From assembly GCA_946699065.1 (NCBI GenBank), contig CAMPDV010002132.1:1-64000 (forward strand): DNA of 64,000 nt, read 5' to 3'. A program made the translations under genes and the position numbers. Shown here one piece after another: positions 13,915 through 24,559 of the stretch. The stretch's first letter is position 1. Every line of letters starts with the position of its first letter. The notes beneath the pieces were generated by a model. That model did no database searches. It was not told where the DNA came from and saw only the letters and a list, made by a program, of their open reading frames with translations. This DNA comes from Loxodes magnus (taxonomy: Eukaryota; Ciliophora; Karyorelictea; Loxodida; Loxodidae).

Positions 13915-15228
13915 TCTTTGAAAGGAAACTGAAAATAATTCTATTATTATTAAATTTAACATTTCTTAATATAAAAATTGCTCATATCTCTCTATAATAA
14001 AAATTAAGTTTTAAAATTAAAAAACTATATTTTAATAGAGTTTTCATTTATCATAGTTATTAATCCTTCCATATAAATCAAGCATATTTGAACTTATTGT
14101 TCAGAATTAAATTAAAGTATTGAGAAAGTTAAATTATAAAATAACTTAAATAGTTTAATATATAGATAAGCATTCGGATATCTAATTTATTATCTATAAT
14201 TTATTTTTCTTTATTTAAAATTAAAGAAAAATTTACAAATTCATAAATTTAAGATGTTAACCTGAAAATTTTTAAATTCTATAGTGATTCAATTCTGTTT
14301 CCACTTTTCTTTCATAACTTTGTATATTTAAGTTAATTGACTAAATTTTATAATAGATTAAAAAAGGTAAAATGGAGTTAATAGTTTCAAAGTTGGCCTT
14401 TACATCCAGTGAATTTGATAAAGTCTTTTCTTGAATTAAAGTTCGGATTAAGACTTCATCAGTCGGCCATCCTTATTTATAATTTGTACTTCACGGTTAA
14501 GCCTTTTGCATCTACTTTTAAAATCCATCCTATTACTAAAATAAAACTTTTCCAGTATATCTAACTAGTTGAGTTGTTCATATTTAAAATAGTCCTTCTA
14601 TTATTCTTCTTCTATTATTTTCATAGATTTTTTTCTCTAGCATCTATTATATTAATACTACTTTTAACATACATTTCAGCATTATTTTTCAATGATTCGA
14701 TGTTCATAAAAATATTTTCCAGTTATCCATTGATTATTTACATAATTTATGTAAATACTCTTTAATATCATTTTATTTGATTATGGGAAATTGGCTTAAG
14801 ACATTTCATAAAGCTAATTTATTGTTACTAGACTTTTTTATCAGTTTACTTATAAAAATTATCAGTTCATTATTTTGGTCTTCTATACAGTGACATTAAC
14901 TCTCGGATTTTTAACTTCTTGGTAAAAAAATTTCTTAATGTTTTGCAATTTATGCTTTCATTTTCCAATTTAGTTTTAAAATAATTTATTATTTTTAGTT
15001 TCAAAATTAGCTAATTCAATCAGACCAACCATTACTTTCCTCTGAAGACGAGAAAGATTCTCGATTCTGTCTTTGATTTTTGATTTTCCCTTTTTTGTTT
15101 GGTTACCTGGTTTTTTATAAACTGGTAGAAAAATGAATGTTCTAATACATTTGAATTATTTTTATTAATTAGTATATATATATATATAGTAAACTAAAAG
15201 TAATTAAAGTTTAGCATTCCCTGGATTT
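13915..15228. other. Intergenic DNA after the SecA-like gene
   Basis: The stretch is AT-rich. Around 14,990-15,130 (minus strand) there is a Lys/Gln/Ser-rich reading that resembles more of the neighbouring ORF1-type element, with a TATATATATATA run at 15,175-15,188. No independent gene can be supported. Confidence 0.4.
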
Positions 15229-15999
15229 TCAACCAGGTTTTTGCTACCATTTTTTTAGCGTGGATGGATACCACGCCATTTTTTTTTGTGGATGGAACCA
15301 CTGAGAATCTTCTGTCTTTTATAAGAATATCTTCTTCTTGTAAATTCCCGTTTCGGTGATTCAGAGTCTGCTAAGCATTCTTAATGTTCTTTGTTGTTCT
15401 TTCATCTAAATTTATCTCCACTGATCGCAATTTTGTAATAGGTGTCACTTTGATTTGCAATAATAGCAATTTTTGATTGGTCTTTTCTTGAATCTCTTCA
15501 GAAATACTTTTTTTTCAAGTTAATCGATTCTTTGGAGTAATTCTATATTAATCTTTTCGTCATTCTATTTTTCTTGGATGTTTGTTTATGTAGAAACTTT
15601 TTCAATAATCATATTTTGTTCTTGCTTAAAATTCGATTGAGATTATTCATATAGTTACTATTCCGTGACTAAATTATTTTAAATCAATTGTCGTCTTATT
15701 ATTAGTAGCTCGTTGTTTTAATCTTCGATAGTATTCATTAGTTCTCTTATTTTTTCCCCTTGATTGTAAATTGTTTCCTAATAATTTTGTATTATTGTTT
15801 TCATTTAGTCAATTTATATTTAGATTTCTGATTATTTTTGTACTTTTACTGGATTCGTCTCTATTGTTCCAATTATAACTTTTCCTTCAGATGAGGAACT
15901 TGATTTATCTTCTTCTTGTTATTGTTTCTGCATTAGTTTCGCGGCTTTCCTTTTTGCGTTCTTAATTTGGTTTTTGGAAAGGCGAATAGATTATTCCAT
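15229..15999 (-). CDS. LINE ORF1-type protein with coiled coil and CCHC knuckle (copy a)
   Basis: Starts MEQSIRLSKNQ and reads about 256 codons to TGA 15229-15231, or to an earlier in-frame TGA at 15361-15363. The first 150 residues are basic then Gln/Glu-rich with a heptad-like coiled coil. A canonical CX2CX4HX4C zinc knuckle lies at 15427-15468 (CYYCKSKWH then LLQNC), whose Trp is TGA. Coiled coil plus knuckle is the usual layout of non-LTR retrotransposon ORF1 proteins, which bind the element RNA. No endonuclease or reverse transcriptase follows. A copy with the same knuckle layout lies at 23.5-24.2 kb. A gag-like origin cannot be excluded from the knuckle alone. Confidence 0.6.
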
Positions 16000-16365
16000 T
16001 TTTTTTTTAATCTATTAATTAGTATATATTTCTATTTTAATATTATATAGTCTATCTCCCTTATTGATAAATAAAGTACGATAATATTAAATGATGATAT
16101 ATTAAGTTGATATAGATTATAAATAAGGTTTTAGATGGGAATATAGAAGTTTATTCCTTTTTCTAGTTTTATTTATAGAAACATAATTAAATTGCAGTTA
16201 GTTCGATTTACTAGCTATAATCATTTAGATTAATGAGATTGCATTTCTGCTAATTTACTTTTCTAAGTAATTTTCTTTGCTTAGTAAGCCAAAATGTTTA
16301 TCTTTTAAAGGCTTATTTTAGTTTAATAAGCTTTCTAATTTAAATTTTATTATATATGATAAAAT
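16000..16365. other. AT-rich spacer
   Basis: Nothing beyond AT-rich sequence is seen between the ORF1 copy on the minus strand and the GC-richer insert that starts near 16,366. Confidence 0.4.
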
Positions 16366-16369
16366 ATGG

Positions 16370-16729
16370 ATGCATACCACGGTCAGCAAAACTAGTAGGT
16401 AGTCTTGTGCAGTGAATACTGCATTGCGAGTAATCTCGCACTAGATGCAACCACGGGAAAGGATGGACAAGCTCGGAAGAGACAAAATTAACTTGCCCGA
16501 GGGATTTCGATGGCAGTATGAGCATTTGGCTGAAGGGCCTACTAATGACTTAATTACTAATTCTTATGTAAATCTTATTCAAGAAGACAGGAGCCTTTAA
16601 GATTCTGGGATAACTTTTAATTAGCAGATTTCACATTTAGAGAAGCTTATACAACTCATTTAAAGGATTAGAATGACATCAAGAAGTATGAAAACATTTT
16701 TTTAATTTTAATATTTATATTAATATTGA
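16370..16729 (+). CDS. Short ORF in GC-richer insert, ending at a LINE-type 3' hairpin
   Basis: From ATG 16370 a frame of 119 codons reads to TGA 16727-16729. Its middle, with MDKLGRDKINLPEGFRWQ and EHLAEGPTNDL, is much richer in G and C than the flanks. I do not recognise the product. The stop lies directly before the shared 3' hairpin at 16731-16763, the same arrangement as at the end of the truncated LINE near 53,250. It is therefore probably the 5'-truncated or non-autonomous end of a retroelement rather than a host gene. Start uncertain; an alternative ATG in another frame lies at 16366. Confidence 0.4.
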
Positions 16730-16730
16730 A

Positions 16731-16763
16731 AGAGCTGCACGCCAACAAGGTGATACGCGCTCT
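16731..16763 (+). repeat. Retroelement 3' hairpin, copy 1
   Basis: GAGC and GCTC form the base, CGCC and GGTG the upper stem, and AACAA the loop, with an ATA bulge on the 3' side. CTATAAT follows. It matches copies at 22,626-22,673, 25,354-25,385, 42,870-42,888 and 53,267-53,297. Confidence 0.7.
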
Positions 16764-17039
16764 ATAATAATATTAATTATTTATCTATAGCTAGTTTGCC
16801 AGTTTATCTTGTTAATAACTGGTGCTTCCTTGTTGAATATAGTATCTACTTATCTAAAGCTACAAGTTCTTATATTTTAATCTAGATTATACTCGCTTCT
16901 AATTATTAAAGCATAACAAATGGTAAATCCTCATTCCTTATTATATTATTTGTATTTTACATTTAAGCAATTAAAGCTTATAAGTTAAGAAGAAGTATAA
17001 ATTATAACTATTTAATTGCGTAGATATATATCCCAATGC

Positions 17040-17420
17040 TAGTATTAACTTTAAGCAAATGGTATCTATTTTTAAAATTGAGGATCTTAATTTAATGACT
17101 CTGTTTATTAATTTAATAACTTGGTTCCTTTTTGAAAAGAATGGACTATTGAAATAATTGAAGATATGCTTCTTTTATAATTTTATCTATTTAATTATAA
17201 AGCTAATTGTAATGATCTAGATACTTTTCAAAATCTTGCCTTTTATATAAATTAGCTTTAGATTTACAGAATCCTATCTAAAATTTCACATCATCGGATA
17301 CATTTTCCTTCTCTTTGGGAAATGCTCCATTTATGATAGATTTTAACCTTCAGCTTTTCTATAAATATCTTAACTTTATAATACTTTGTTCAAAAAAGAA
17401 TCCAGCATTTTGCCAAAAGA
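17040..17420 (+). CDS. Possible host coding fragment
   Basis: A stretch reads FNNLVPFWKEW..IEIIEDMLLL and then HHRIHFPSLWEMLHL. It is preceded in another frame by NASINFKQMVSIFKIEDLN. The amino-acid mix (Glu, Asp, His, Pro, Trp) is better than that of random AT-rich DNA. The frame changes near 17,130, so this is a broken gene, two exons, or chance. No family recognised. Confidence 0.2.
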
Positions 17421-19135
17421 CAATAATTTAAGCTTTAATATTTGAAATAATTTAGATTAAGAATTATCATAATAGAACCAATTTATTAGTTACTAAACAG
17501 TATTAGAAGATAAAAGAGATAGAAAAGAAAGGCTAAAGATATTAAAATCAAGTTATACATAAAATAATGCTAAGAGACAATAAAATATACTAATAGGATA
17601 CTTTTTAAGAGCTTTCCCTTTAAACAACTAAATAGATATTAAAATATATATAGATACATAGTACATCAACTGAGATTATGCCTTTATTTAAAGTTAAAGA
17701 ATTTATTATCTTAAGCATTAAACCTAAAATATATTAAATATACTGAAATTTAATCTAACTAAAGCTTTACATTTTTAAATGTTGATAGACCAATATAAGT
17801 CTAAATTATTAGCTTATAGTTAAAAACGAAATCGTTTTTTGCTAATTTTTCAATCAGTTTATGAATAAAATTTAAGCAATCAAATTTAATTATATGAGCT
17901 TGTTTATTAGATAACTTAGCTCATAAGAAAAATACTAAGAATATCATAAAAACTCAGCTAAGGTTAATCTAAACTTTCTTAAAATATATGGAAGGCACAA
18001 TATTATTAAAAACGAGGATAATGAAAGGGTAAAAAACAAAAACAAATACATCAGAAAAATAAAAATTTAAAAGTAGGTTAATAAAATATCGAACTTAATA
18101 AAGATAATTAGAAGAAAAAACTAGAACTAGGTTTTTAAATGTAAAAAAAGGATTTGAATCATATTGGAAAAATGAGTGATAAATCACTAATTAGTTATCA
18201 AATTAATATTCTAATTATTTAGACAATTTTCATTCAAGAGGAGCAATAATTAAATTTAAAGTGCTTATCTTATATAAGTTTTTAAATTGTTTAATTTGGA
18301 AGCTTAAGTGAAGTGAGATAAAGCAAATTAATTAAAGCAACTGAAAAGTTGTTATTATAATAAGTTCTCTGTTCTAAGTACTTCCTTTATTACTTATTAA
18401 AAGAATATGCATAATTAGTATTTTAAGATATTCCTTTATTTATTTGATATTAATAAATAATCAGTCCAAAAAGTAAAAAATAGATAGTTATTTTAATTTA
18501 AAACTAAGCTTTCAGGTAACAAAATGAGTTTAAGTTAATACAAAGGCTCTTATGGTATGATCTTGCAAAACTTTAAAATTAAGAGCATAATATTCAAAAA
18601 TAGCTTAATTAAAAATGTGCTTAAAGTACTTATCTTTGAAACAAGAAAAATCTAATTATTATTTAAGTTTTTATTAGCTCTAGCCTTTAACATATAGAGA
18701 TCTTATGCTAATTTTATTTTTCTTTAAAGTGGGAACGTTAAGTTTAATATTGTGCTTGAGCAAATTTTGTAAAAATAGTTTAAATGAGCGAGATAAATCT
18801 TCATTCTTTTATTTATTTAGATATGCAAAAATCTTTTGAGATTCAATTGGTACTTTTAGAATATCATAAAGAGACTAAAAGCTAGATTTACTCAAATTTT
18901 TTACTTAAACTACATATCAACTCAATTTAGTGAAGATTTTAGATGGTTAAATTTAAAGGATGCAATCTTTATATTTTAGCTCAATTTTAAGCAATGAAGA
19001 AAAAATTGTATAATAATACAAGAAAATAGGCTCTTAACATTTTATTTTTTAAAAGTAAAAAATTGCCTGATGCAAGTAAATATCAATAATAACTATGAAT
19101 TGAAAGAAAAAATTATATTCATAAAAAGTTATGAT
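17421..19135. other. AT-rich intergenic DNA upstream of the short ART gene
   Basis: No gene supported on either strand. Short resemblances to the DNA upstream of the two long ART genes exist (for instance CTTAAGCATTA near 17,710) but are too weak to claim homology beyond the proximal motif at 19,136. Confidence 0.35.
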
Positions 19136-19155
19136 CATAGAAATATCTAATAAGG
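19136..19155 (+). promoter_or_regulatory. Conserved upstream motif of the ART genes (copy 1)
   Basis: CATAGAAATATCTAATAAGG lies 61 nt before the ATG at 19217. Near-identical words lie 49 nt before the ATG of the long paralog at 36591 (36,641-36,660) and about 60 nt before that at 58199, on the other strand. Conservation at fixed distance suggests a promoter element rather than leftover homology. Confidence 0.5.
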
Positions 19156-19216
19156 GAGAATAAAGTAGTATAAAGCTCAGTACTTTTTTATTATATTTAA
19201 TCTATTACGAGAGTAA

Positions 19217-20602
19217 ATGGGATCGTGCTTTGAAGTACAAAATAAAAATAAATAGTAACCTAATCCAAACATGATACAACAAGGAACTAAAATAGAAAGA
19301 AAAGGCGAATAGATTAATTAGAATCAAGAAAGAAAGACTAATTAGGAAATTTAACCTGAAATAAGAAGAGTCGAATAGATTAATTAGAATCAAGAAAGAA
19401 AGACTAATTAGGAAATTTAACCTGAAATAAGAAGAGTCGAACAGATTAATTAGAATCAAGAAAGAAATATGTAGAATCGAAATGAAACTTAAGAACGTCG
19501 AGAGGATATTTAGCAAGTAAATGTTTAAATTGAAAACTTAATATAGATTGAAAGGTAAGAAACCAAATCAGAACCAAACCTTAAAATATGTTGCATTGAT
19601 TAAGCAAAAAATTTATGAAACTAGAAAAAAATTAATTTCTACCCTAATTAGGCAATAGAGAAGTTAGAATAAAACGAAGCTTTGTTATATAATATTCAAA
19701 TTTAAAAAGAACCTATTAACGAAGTTATAAAGAAGCATAATTTGGTAATTTAGCACCAAAATATAGTAATACAATTCAAAGCAAGTAGCATAAATAACAG
19801 TTCTTAGGAGTCTTATTAACATTTTTATATTAAAGAATATGAAAAACAAGCAAGAATCCAAACAGAAGCGCAAATTAGAGAAGGATTATAAAAAATAGTG
19901 TAGCAAGGATAATCATTAAAAACTGAAGCAGAAAGAGCTTGAATAGAAGAATTCAATTTTTTCAAAAATAATAAAGAATATGAATATTACTGTGATCCTT
20001 GTTTAACAAAATTAGCAAGTATACGTTTATGGACTAGAGATGCATGTTAACTTTATTCAAAGTGTACAAGAAGTTTAATAAGTCTCACTTAGACTGACAA
20101 AGGAAGACAAATAATTCCTGGTTTTCCTGATAGATAAACTTCTGAGATATGTATAAGTGGTATGACACCATGAATGAAAACTATGAATAGGTATATAGCA
20201 GATGATGGAACAATTTAAAATTAAAATTCTTTTACTGTTTGAAGAGGAATATGAAAAGCTTTGTGCTTCGAAGATTAAAGCATTTTGCGTCCATTTAGAC
20301 TAGTGACATATTTGACTTGCTCTAAAAATGAAAGGACAGCTAAAAATTTTTTGAATAATAAAGATGATTAAACACTCTTAGAAATAAAAGTTCCTAAGCA
20401 TTGCTTTAATGCAACTTCTATAAAACATCTATCTTATTTTCCAGATGGAGATGAAGTTCTAATTCCACCTTTTTCAGTTTTTTGGATAACTGATATAAAA
20501 TATGAATAAAATTAGAATGGAAAAACGAAATTTATTAAAATGGTCCTTGCTTAGGATAATAAGGATTGGGAGTTATGGAACTTAGAAGATTTAGCCTGCT
20601 GA
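19217..20602 (+). CDS. Short ADP-ribosyltransferase paralog (461 aa), no USP domain
   Basis: ATG 19217 gives MGSCFEVQNKN, an N-myristoylation/palmitoylation type start. Two and a half copies of a 22-aa repeat (EQINQNQERKTNQEI...) follow from residue 31. A module with ICC...QKKI is shared with the long paralogs. From about residue 200 (ESYQHFY) it matches their C-terminal ART part closely. The R-S-E type motifs are TVWRG (R343), TYLTCSKNERTAKNFL (S-T-S region) and DGDEVLIPPF (catalytic E413). The first position of the ExE pair is Gly411 instead of Glu, which in this family often lowers arginine transfer. All of the about 650-residue USP region is absent. It ends in TGA at the same place as the paralogs. 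Likely a membrane-attached mono-ADP-ribosyltransferase or a decoy copy. Confidence 0.8.
19307..19467 (+). repeat. 66-nt in-frame tandem repeat
   Basis: Two identical 66-nt units (19307-19372 and 19373-19438) and a partial third encode a Gln/Glu/Arg-rich 22-residue unit inside the short ART gene. The identity indicates recent expansion. It lies where the long paralogs have unrelated Gln-rich linker. Confidence 0.85.
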
Positions 20603-20689
20603 CAATTACAATTATTTTTTAAATTATATCATTAATTAAAATTAGTTTTAATTATTATCTTTATCATTATTGCCTAATTGAGTAATAAC

Positions 20690-21312
20690 AAAGCTCTACA
20701 AGAAGTAAGCTTCATATAATGAGAATTAACAACTTAAAATTCTTATTTTTCTAGCTTTAAGAAATATGAATCTATTATATTATATGAGTACCATATTTCT
20801 TTATTCGTATCTTCTCTAATTTACTTACTAAATCTAAATAAGAAATTACTTTTTAATGTAATAAAAATGCTAGGAAAATTAATAGTCATAAGAGATTTAG
20901 TTATGAGTTAAATGAGAACTTATAAGACTTTCCGAAATCAAAAGCATATAGTTATGCAAGCTAGCTTATTTATAAATGAGCTAGTATATTATGAACTAAT
21001 ATAAGTAGATTACTATCTTACTAGGGCTATGTAATCTATTCTATTTTACTACTTTCTTTCTTATCTAAATTTGTTTGTATTAAGAATAATTTATTTATTT
21101 AGATATAAGATAAGAGTTTGTATCAGTTATATGTATATAAGAAGGCATAAGGAGTGGTAATTATTTTTATTATTATAAAAGAGGTTGAAAAAGGAAAATA
21201 GCTAACTTTAGAAGCAGTACAACTAGAATAAATATAAAGTCTTTATGAAGTTAAAATTAGTTAATTATTCAATTCACTGTCGCAGATTGGATTAAAACTT
21301 AGTAATATTTGA
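20690..21312 (+). CDS. Coding-like stretch after the short ART gene
   Basis: Readings such as VSQMRTYKTFRNQKH / SLFINELVYYELIQVDYY and, in a shifted frame from about 21,150, EVEKGKQLTLEAVQLEQIQ to TGA 21310 look protein-like. The frame change in between and the lack of any family match leave this weak. It could be a decayed host gene or chance in AT-rich DNA. Confidence 0.25.
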
Positions 21313-21348
21313 AATAAAAAAAACTAAAATTATACAGCATCTAGTAAT

Positions 21349-22566
21349 TCAATAGCACGCAGTTCTTTAATAAATATTTTAAAGTTTTAAAAGTTATTTA
21401 CTGATATCTTCCACAGTGCCAGCATTCCCTTATGAGTTTTGTCTTCTATAAAACTTTGATCGGAATGTTACCCTAAGAAACTTTAGTATCTTGCAGTTTT
21501 GATCATTAAAACCATTTGATGCCTCTTCAATCTTGCCTTTTCTTAGCTCCTATCAAGATTTTTATTCGGTTCTTCCTCCTATGGGGGTACTTCCTGTACC
21601 AAAGTTTAAATCAATCTCAGTTGGAGAATCGCTGCTCCTTATAATAATAGGATAAATTAAGTTTAGCAATTTTCGAGGATTTTCGCCTCTTCATGCTGGA
21701 CGCCAGATTGCTCCAGTGTTAAAAATAAAGTTTTAGATGTCTCTACTCCTCTCTCCTCCCATTACTCTTGTCATTTCCGGATCTAGCCTTATTTCTAATT
21801 AAATTTTCTCTTGTAAATGTATCCTTATTCATTTAAGTATAATCTTTCTCTTATTTGTCTCTACTACATTTGTTTTTTCTTTCTCTACTGTGCTTGTATG
21901 GTTCTTTATTTATTCCAGTACTACGTCTTGAAATTTTGGAATTCTTTGCAGCGTCTTCATAAGTGTTCTGTCGAATTGCAGTAGTAACATTTCTTCGCTA
22001 CTTTTTTGGAATTTAACCTTAGTCTTCCTATTGGTCTCTTCAATCATCATTGGATCTCCCCTTTGTTCATCTAATTTCTTTTCTAGTATTTCCAGTCTAA
22101 TACTCAGATCAGATTGTTTCTGAAGCTAATTTTAGGATTAGCTACTCTGGTCTTAAGATATGTTTCAGAAAGCGCTTATTTCTCTTTCTTAGGACATAAG
22201 TCTGGATTCTATTCCTTCCGCTAGGTGGAGTTTTTCCATCAGTTTCTCATTGTCCTTTCTCAGTTTCCTAACCTCTTCCTGGAGGTTTAGTACCACTTTG
22301 ATGAGCTGTTTCATGCTCATCTGGCCAGAAGGATTGAACTTTGAGACCTCCTGGTGCAGAGCAGACTTCATCTGCTTTCTGGGCTTCTCTTCTGAGGTTG
22401 GAGTTATCTCATGTGTTGTCTTCTGAGCTTGTTTCTGTTAAACTTCAGGTTGTTAGAATTAAGAAAAAGGTTAGGGTTAAGGGTAAGAAGACTATCCAAG
22501 ATTGGATTCAAGTTTCCTCTCCACCTTTTTGGAGGTGGTGTAGAAACCTCTTTTGAATCCTTCCAT
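21349..22566 (-). CDS. GC-rich coiled-coil ORF of unknown family (405 aa)
   Basis: ATG 22566 (MEGFKRGFYTTSKKVERKL) opens 405 codons in one frame to TGA 21349-21351. After a Pro/Gln-rich linker there is a strong coiled coil (KQLIKVVLNLQEEVRKLRKD and beyond), then a globular C-terminal half with NFIFNTGAIWRPAWRGENPR and GTGSTPIGGR. Base composition is clearly GC-richer than the surroundings, and Gln is often CAG. The TGA stop is followed by AGAACTGCG...GCTGTATAAT-like sequence resembling the retroelement 3' hairpin. I infer a mobile element ORF1-type protein (coiled coil plus RNA-binding half) inserted recently, but the family is not recognised. Confidence 0.55.
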
Positions 22567-22610
22567 TTTTTTATTTATTATCGCTGCTTCTTATTTAAAT
22601 TAAATTATTA

Positions 22611-22673
22611 TAAATAAATAAATTTGATTATAGAGCGCGTAGCACTCTCGTTGATGCGCAGCTTTTTAAAAAA
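22611..22673 (-). repeat. Retroelement 3' hairpin with TTTA tail, copy 2
   Basis: On the minus strand the base GCTGCGC / GCGC, loop AACGA, a CTA bulge and GCTCTATAATC are followed by AAATTTATTTATTTA. This is the 3' end of an element whose body lies to the right (22,674-23,095). Confidence 0.75.
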
Positions 22674-23095
22674 TGTTTCATACTGACAAGAATGTTTGTT
22701 ACTGATGCTCCTTGTTCAATACTGGTATAATTATTCAGTACTGATAAAAATGTTTAATACTGATATAATTTCAGAATACTCGTAATATTTAATACTTGTT
22801 GGAGGTTCAAGGACATGGCAGGGTTGCGTCTCATTGCATCACCAAAGAAGAGGACGACATGTGTCAATTATGGGTACTTAAATTCCCCACCTCTGATGAG
22901 CTCGCAATATTATTTCTTTTTCGTTCCAGAATTAAATCTAAACTAAGCCAGTGCCGAAGGTCTAAGAATCTTATGTCTCGAGGCCAAGCCAAAGTAGAGG
23001 AAGACATAAAGTCGATTATGGGTACTTAACTTCCCCAACCTCTGATGAAGATGACCTTGTTGTTCACCTTCGAACAACTATGGCTGTTTTTAAAA
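22674..23095 (-). mobile_element. Truncated element body with internal direct repeat
   Basis: GC-richer DNA lies directly upstream (on the minus strand) of the hairpin at 22,626-22,673. Two related 57-nt units at 22,848-22,904 and 22,996-23,053 share the words ATTATGGGTACTTAA and CCTCTGATGA. A 77-residue plus-strand frame is open from 22796, but one unit has an extra base, so the repeat is not kept in frame. Family unknown. Confidence 0.4.
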
Positions 23096-23489
23096 ATATA
23101 TAATAATATAATAAACTTTTATTCATAAAATAATAAAACTAATTTGGAAGCAAATTTGATTTCTTAATACTATATTTAAATCAAAGGTAATAAAAAGGCT
23201 ATAGGAATCCTAAAAGATAAAGAAGAATAATAGCATATTTAAGATTAAGAGCTAATAGCTATAAAATAACTTTTGTAGATAAAACTCAAGAAAATACTTG
23301 TTAATTAAGATTTCTAAAATAGCTTTACTATATTTGAAGATAAAAGGATAATTATAATTAATTGAAAGAAACTTATTTATCTAGGATTATTTATTTTATT
23401 TATTTAACCTAATAAAATAAAAAATAAAAAAATCAGTAATAGTTAAAAATTAACTTAAAAGTAATATTTAAATTTCTTAATTTAAAAAT

Positions 23490-24240
23490 AATGGTAAACT
23501 TAAGTGCTAAGGTTTTTGATTTTCCTGGTTAGATACTTGTTTCCATTTTATTTACGTGGATGTATTCCTCAATCTTTTTTTGAGTGGAAGTTTGTCGCTA
23601 ATGATTTTCTCCGGTTCTTGAATATATTTTTTATTTATAAGTAATAGTTTCAGTTTTTCAGGATTTATTTATCACCCTTCTTTCTTCTCTGTTGTTTTAA
23701 AGCTCAGCATTTTCATAAAATACGGTTAATTGATTTGCAATACCAGCAGGTTTTTAACTATTTTTCCTTTGCCTTTTTCTGAACTAATTTTTTTTAATTA
23801 ATATGTTCTCTTTGTAAATTTAAATATTTTTTCATCTTTTTACTTATTGATAAGATGATTAATCTTGATCATTTTCTACAATCTTGTTATAATCTTGACT
23901 TAATAATGATTATACTATTAATAAGGTTACTATTCTGTTACTAAGTTATTTTAGGTAAGTTATTGACGTAGAATAAAGATTTGCTAATTTGGTTGTCAAT
24001 ATTGTTCATTAGTTCTCTAATATTTTCTTTAATAATTTATATACGCTAAGATTAGTTTTTTCTTTAGCGCTAGTTGACTTCAGAGTTTTTGATGAACTTC
24101 GTTCTTAGTTGCCACTCTACAAGTTTGATTGTAACTTTATATTAAGATGAAAAGTTTGATTCCTCTAGTCTCTATTATTTCTTCTATATTTTGTATACTT
24201 ATTATTTCCTTTAATTCTTAAATTAGTCTTTGAGAGGCAA
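23490..24240 (-). mobile_element. Decayed ORF1-type element (copy b)
   Basis: It has the same layout as copy a at 15.2-16.0 kb, including the conserved GTGGATG words near 23,558. The knuckle is still visible at 23,707-23,748 as CWYCKSIN then RILWKC, with the zinc-binding His replaced by Arg. Reading is interrupted by frame changes. This looks like an older ORF1-only LINE derivative. Confidence 0.5.
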
Positions 24241-24295
24241 ACAGACAATACATTTATACCTGTTTCCTTATAGACTCAACAGGTGATATTTTAGT

Positions 24296-24312
24296 TACGA
24301 AATGATGGGATT
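24296..24312 (-). other. Isolated tRNA T-arm / Pol III B-box match
   Basis: The minus strand reads ATGGG-TTCAAAT-CCCAT, a perfect 5-bp T-stem with a 7-nt loop that contains the B-box consensus GGTTCAAATCC. I could not fold a D-arm, anticodon arm or acceptor stem around it, so it is not a callable tRNA. A tRNA relic or tRNA-derived SINE head is possible. Confidence 0.35.
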
Positions 24313-24559
24313 TGAACCCATTTATATTTGACTAACACAGAATGTATAATAAGAATCTTAATTTAATAGGAAACAGCCTTAGTAGTATATAGTGAAATAA
24401 TTTAAATTATAACTATAAACATAAATATTTACTTTCTGCTTAAGAAAAGCTTTATATCAGTAATAAATTGCTCCTTTTTTATTAAACTTTAAATCTAAAA
24501 AGCAATAATCAAATGAAAGCAAAACTAAATTTAATTCTTTTATAGTCATAAAGGATTCT

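Noticed and set aside
14574-14765. Plus-strand 63-codon hydrophobic frame
   Set aside because: Phe/Ile/Leu runs typical of T-rich DNA; no start context or neighbours support it.
22456-22482. Telomere-like GGTTAGGGTTAAGGG word
   Set aside because: It lies inside the GC-rich minus-strand ORF, where it encodes a Pro/Gln linker (PQPQPF). It is two imperfect units only, so it is not a telomere or a chromosome-breakage site.
24280-24375. Possible tRNA gene on the minus strand
   Set aside because: Only the T-arm folds. No acceptor, D-arm or anticodon arm of standard length could be drawn.
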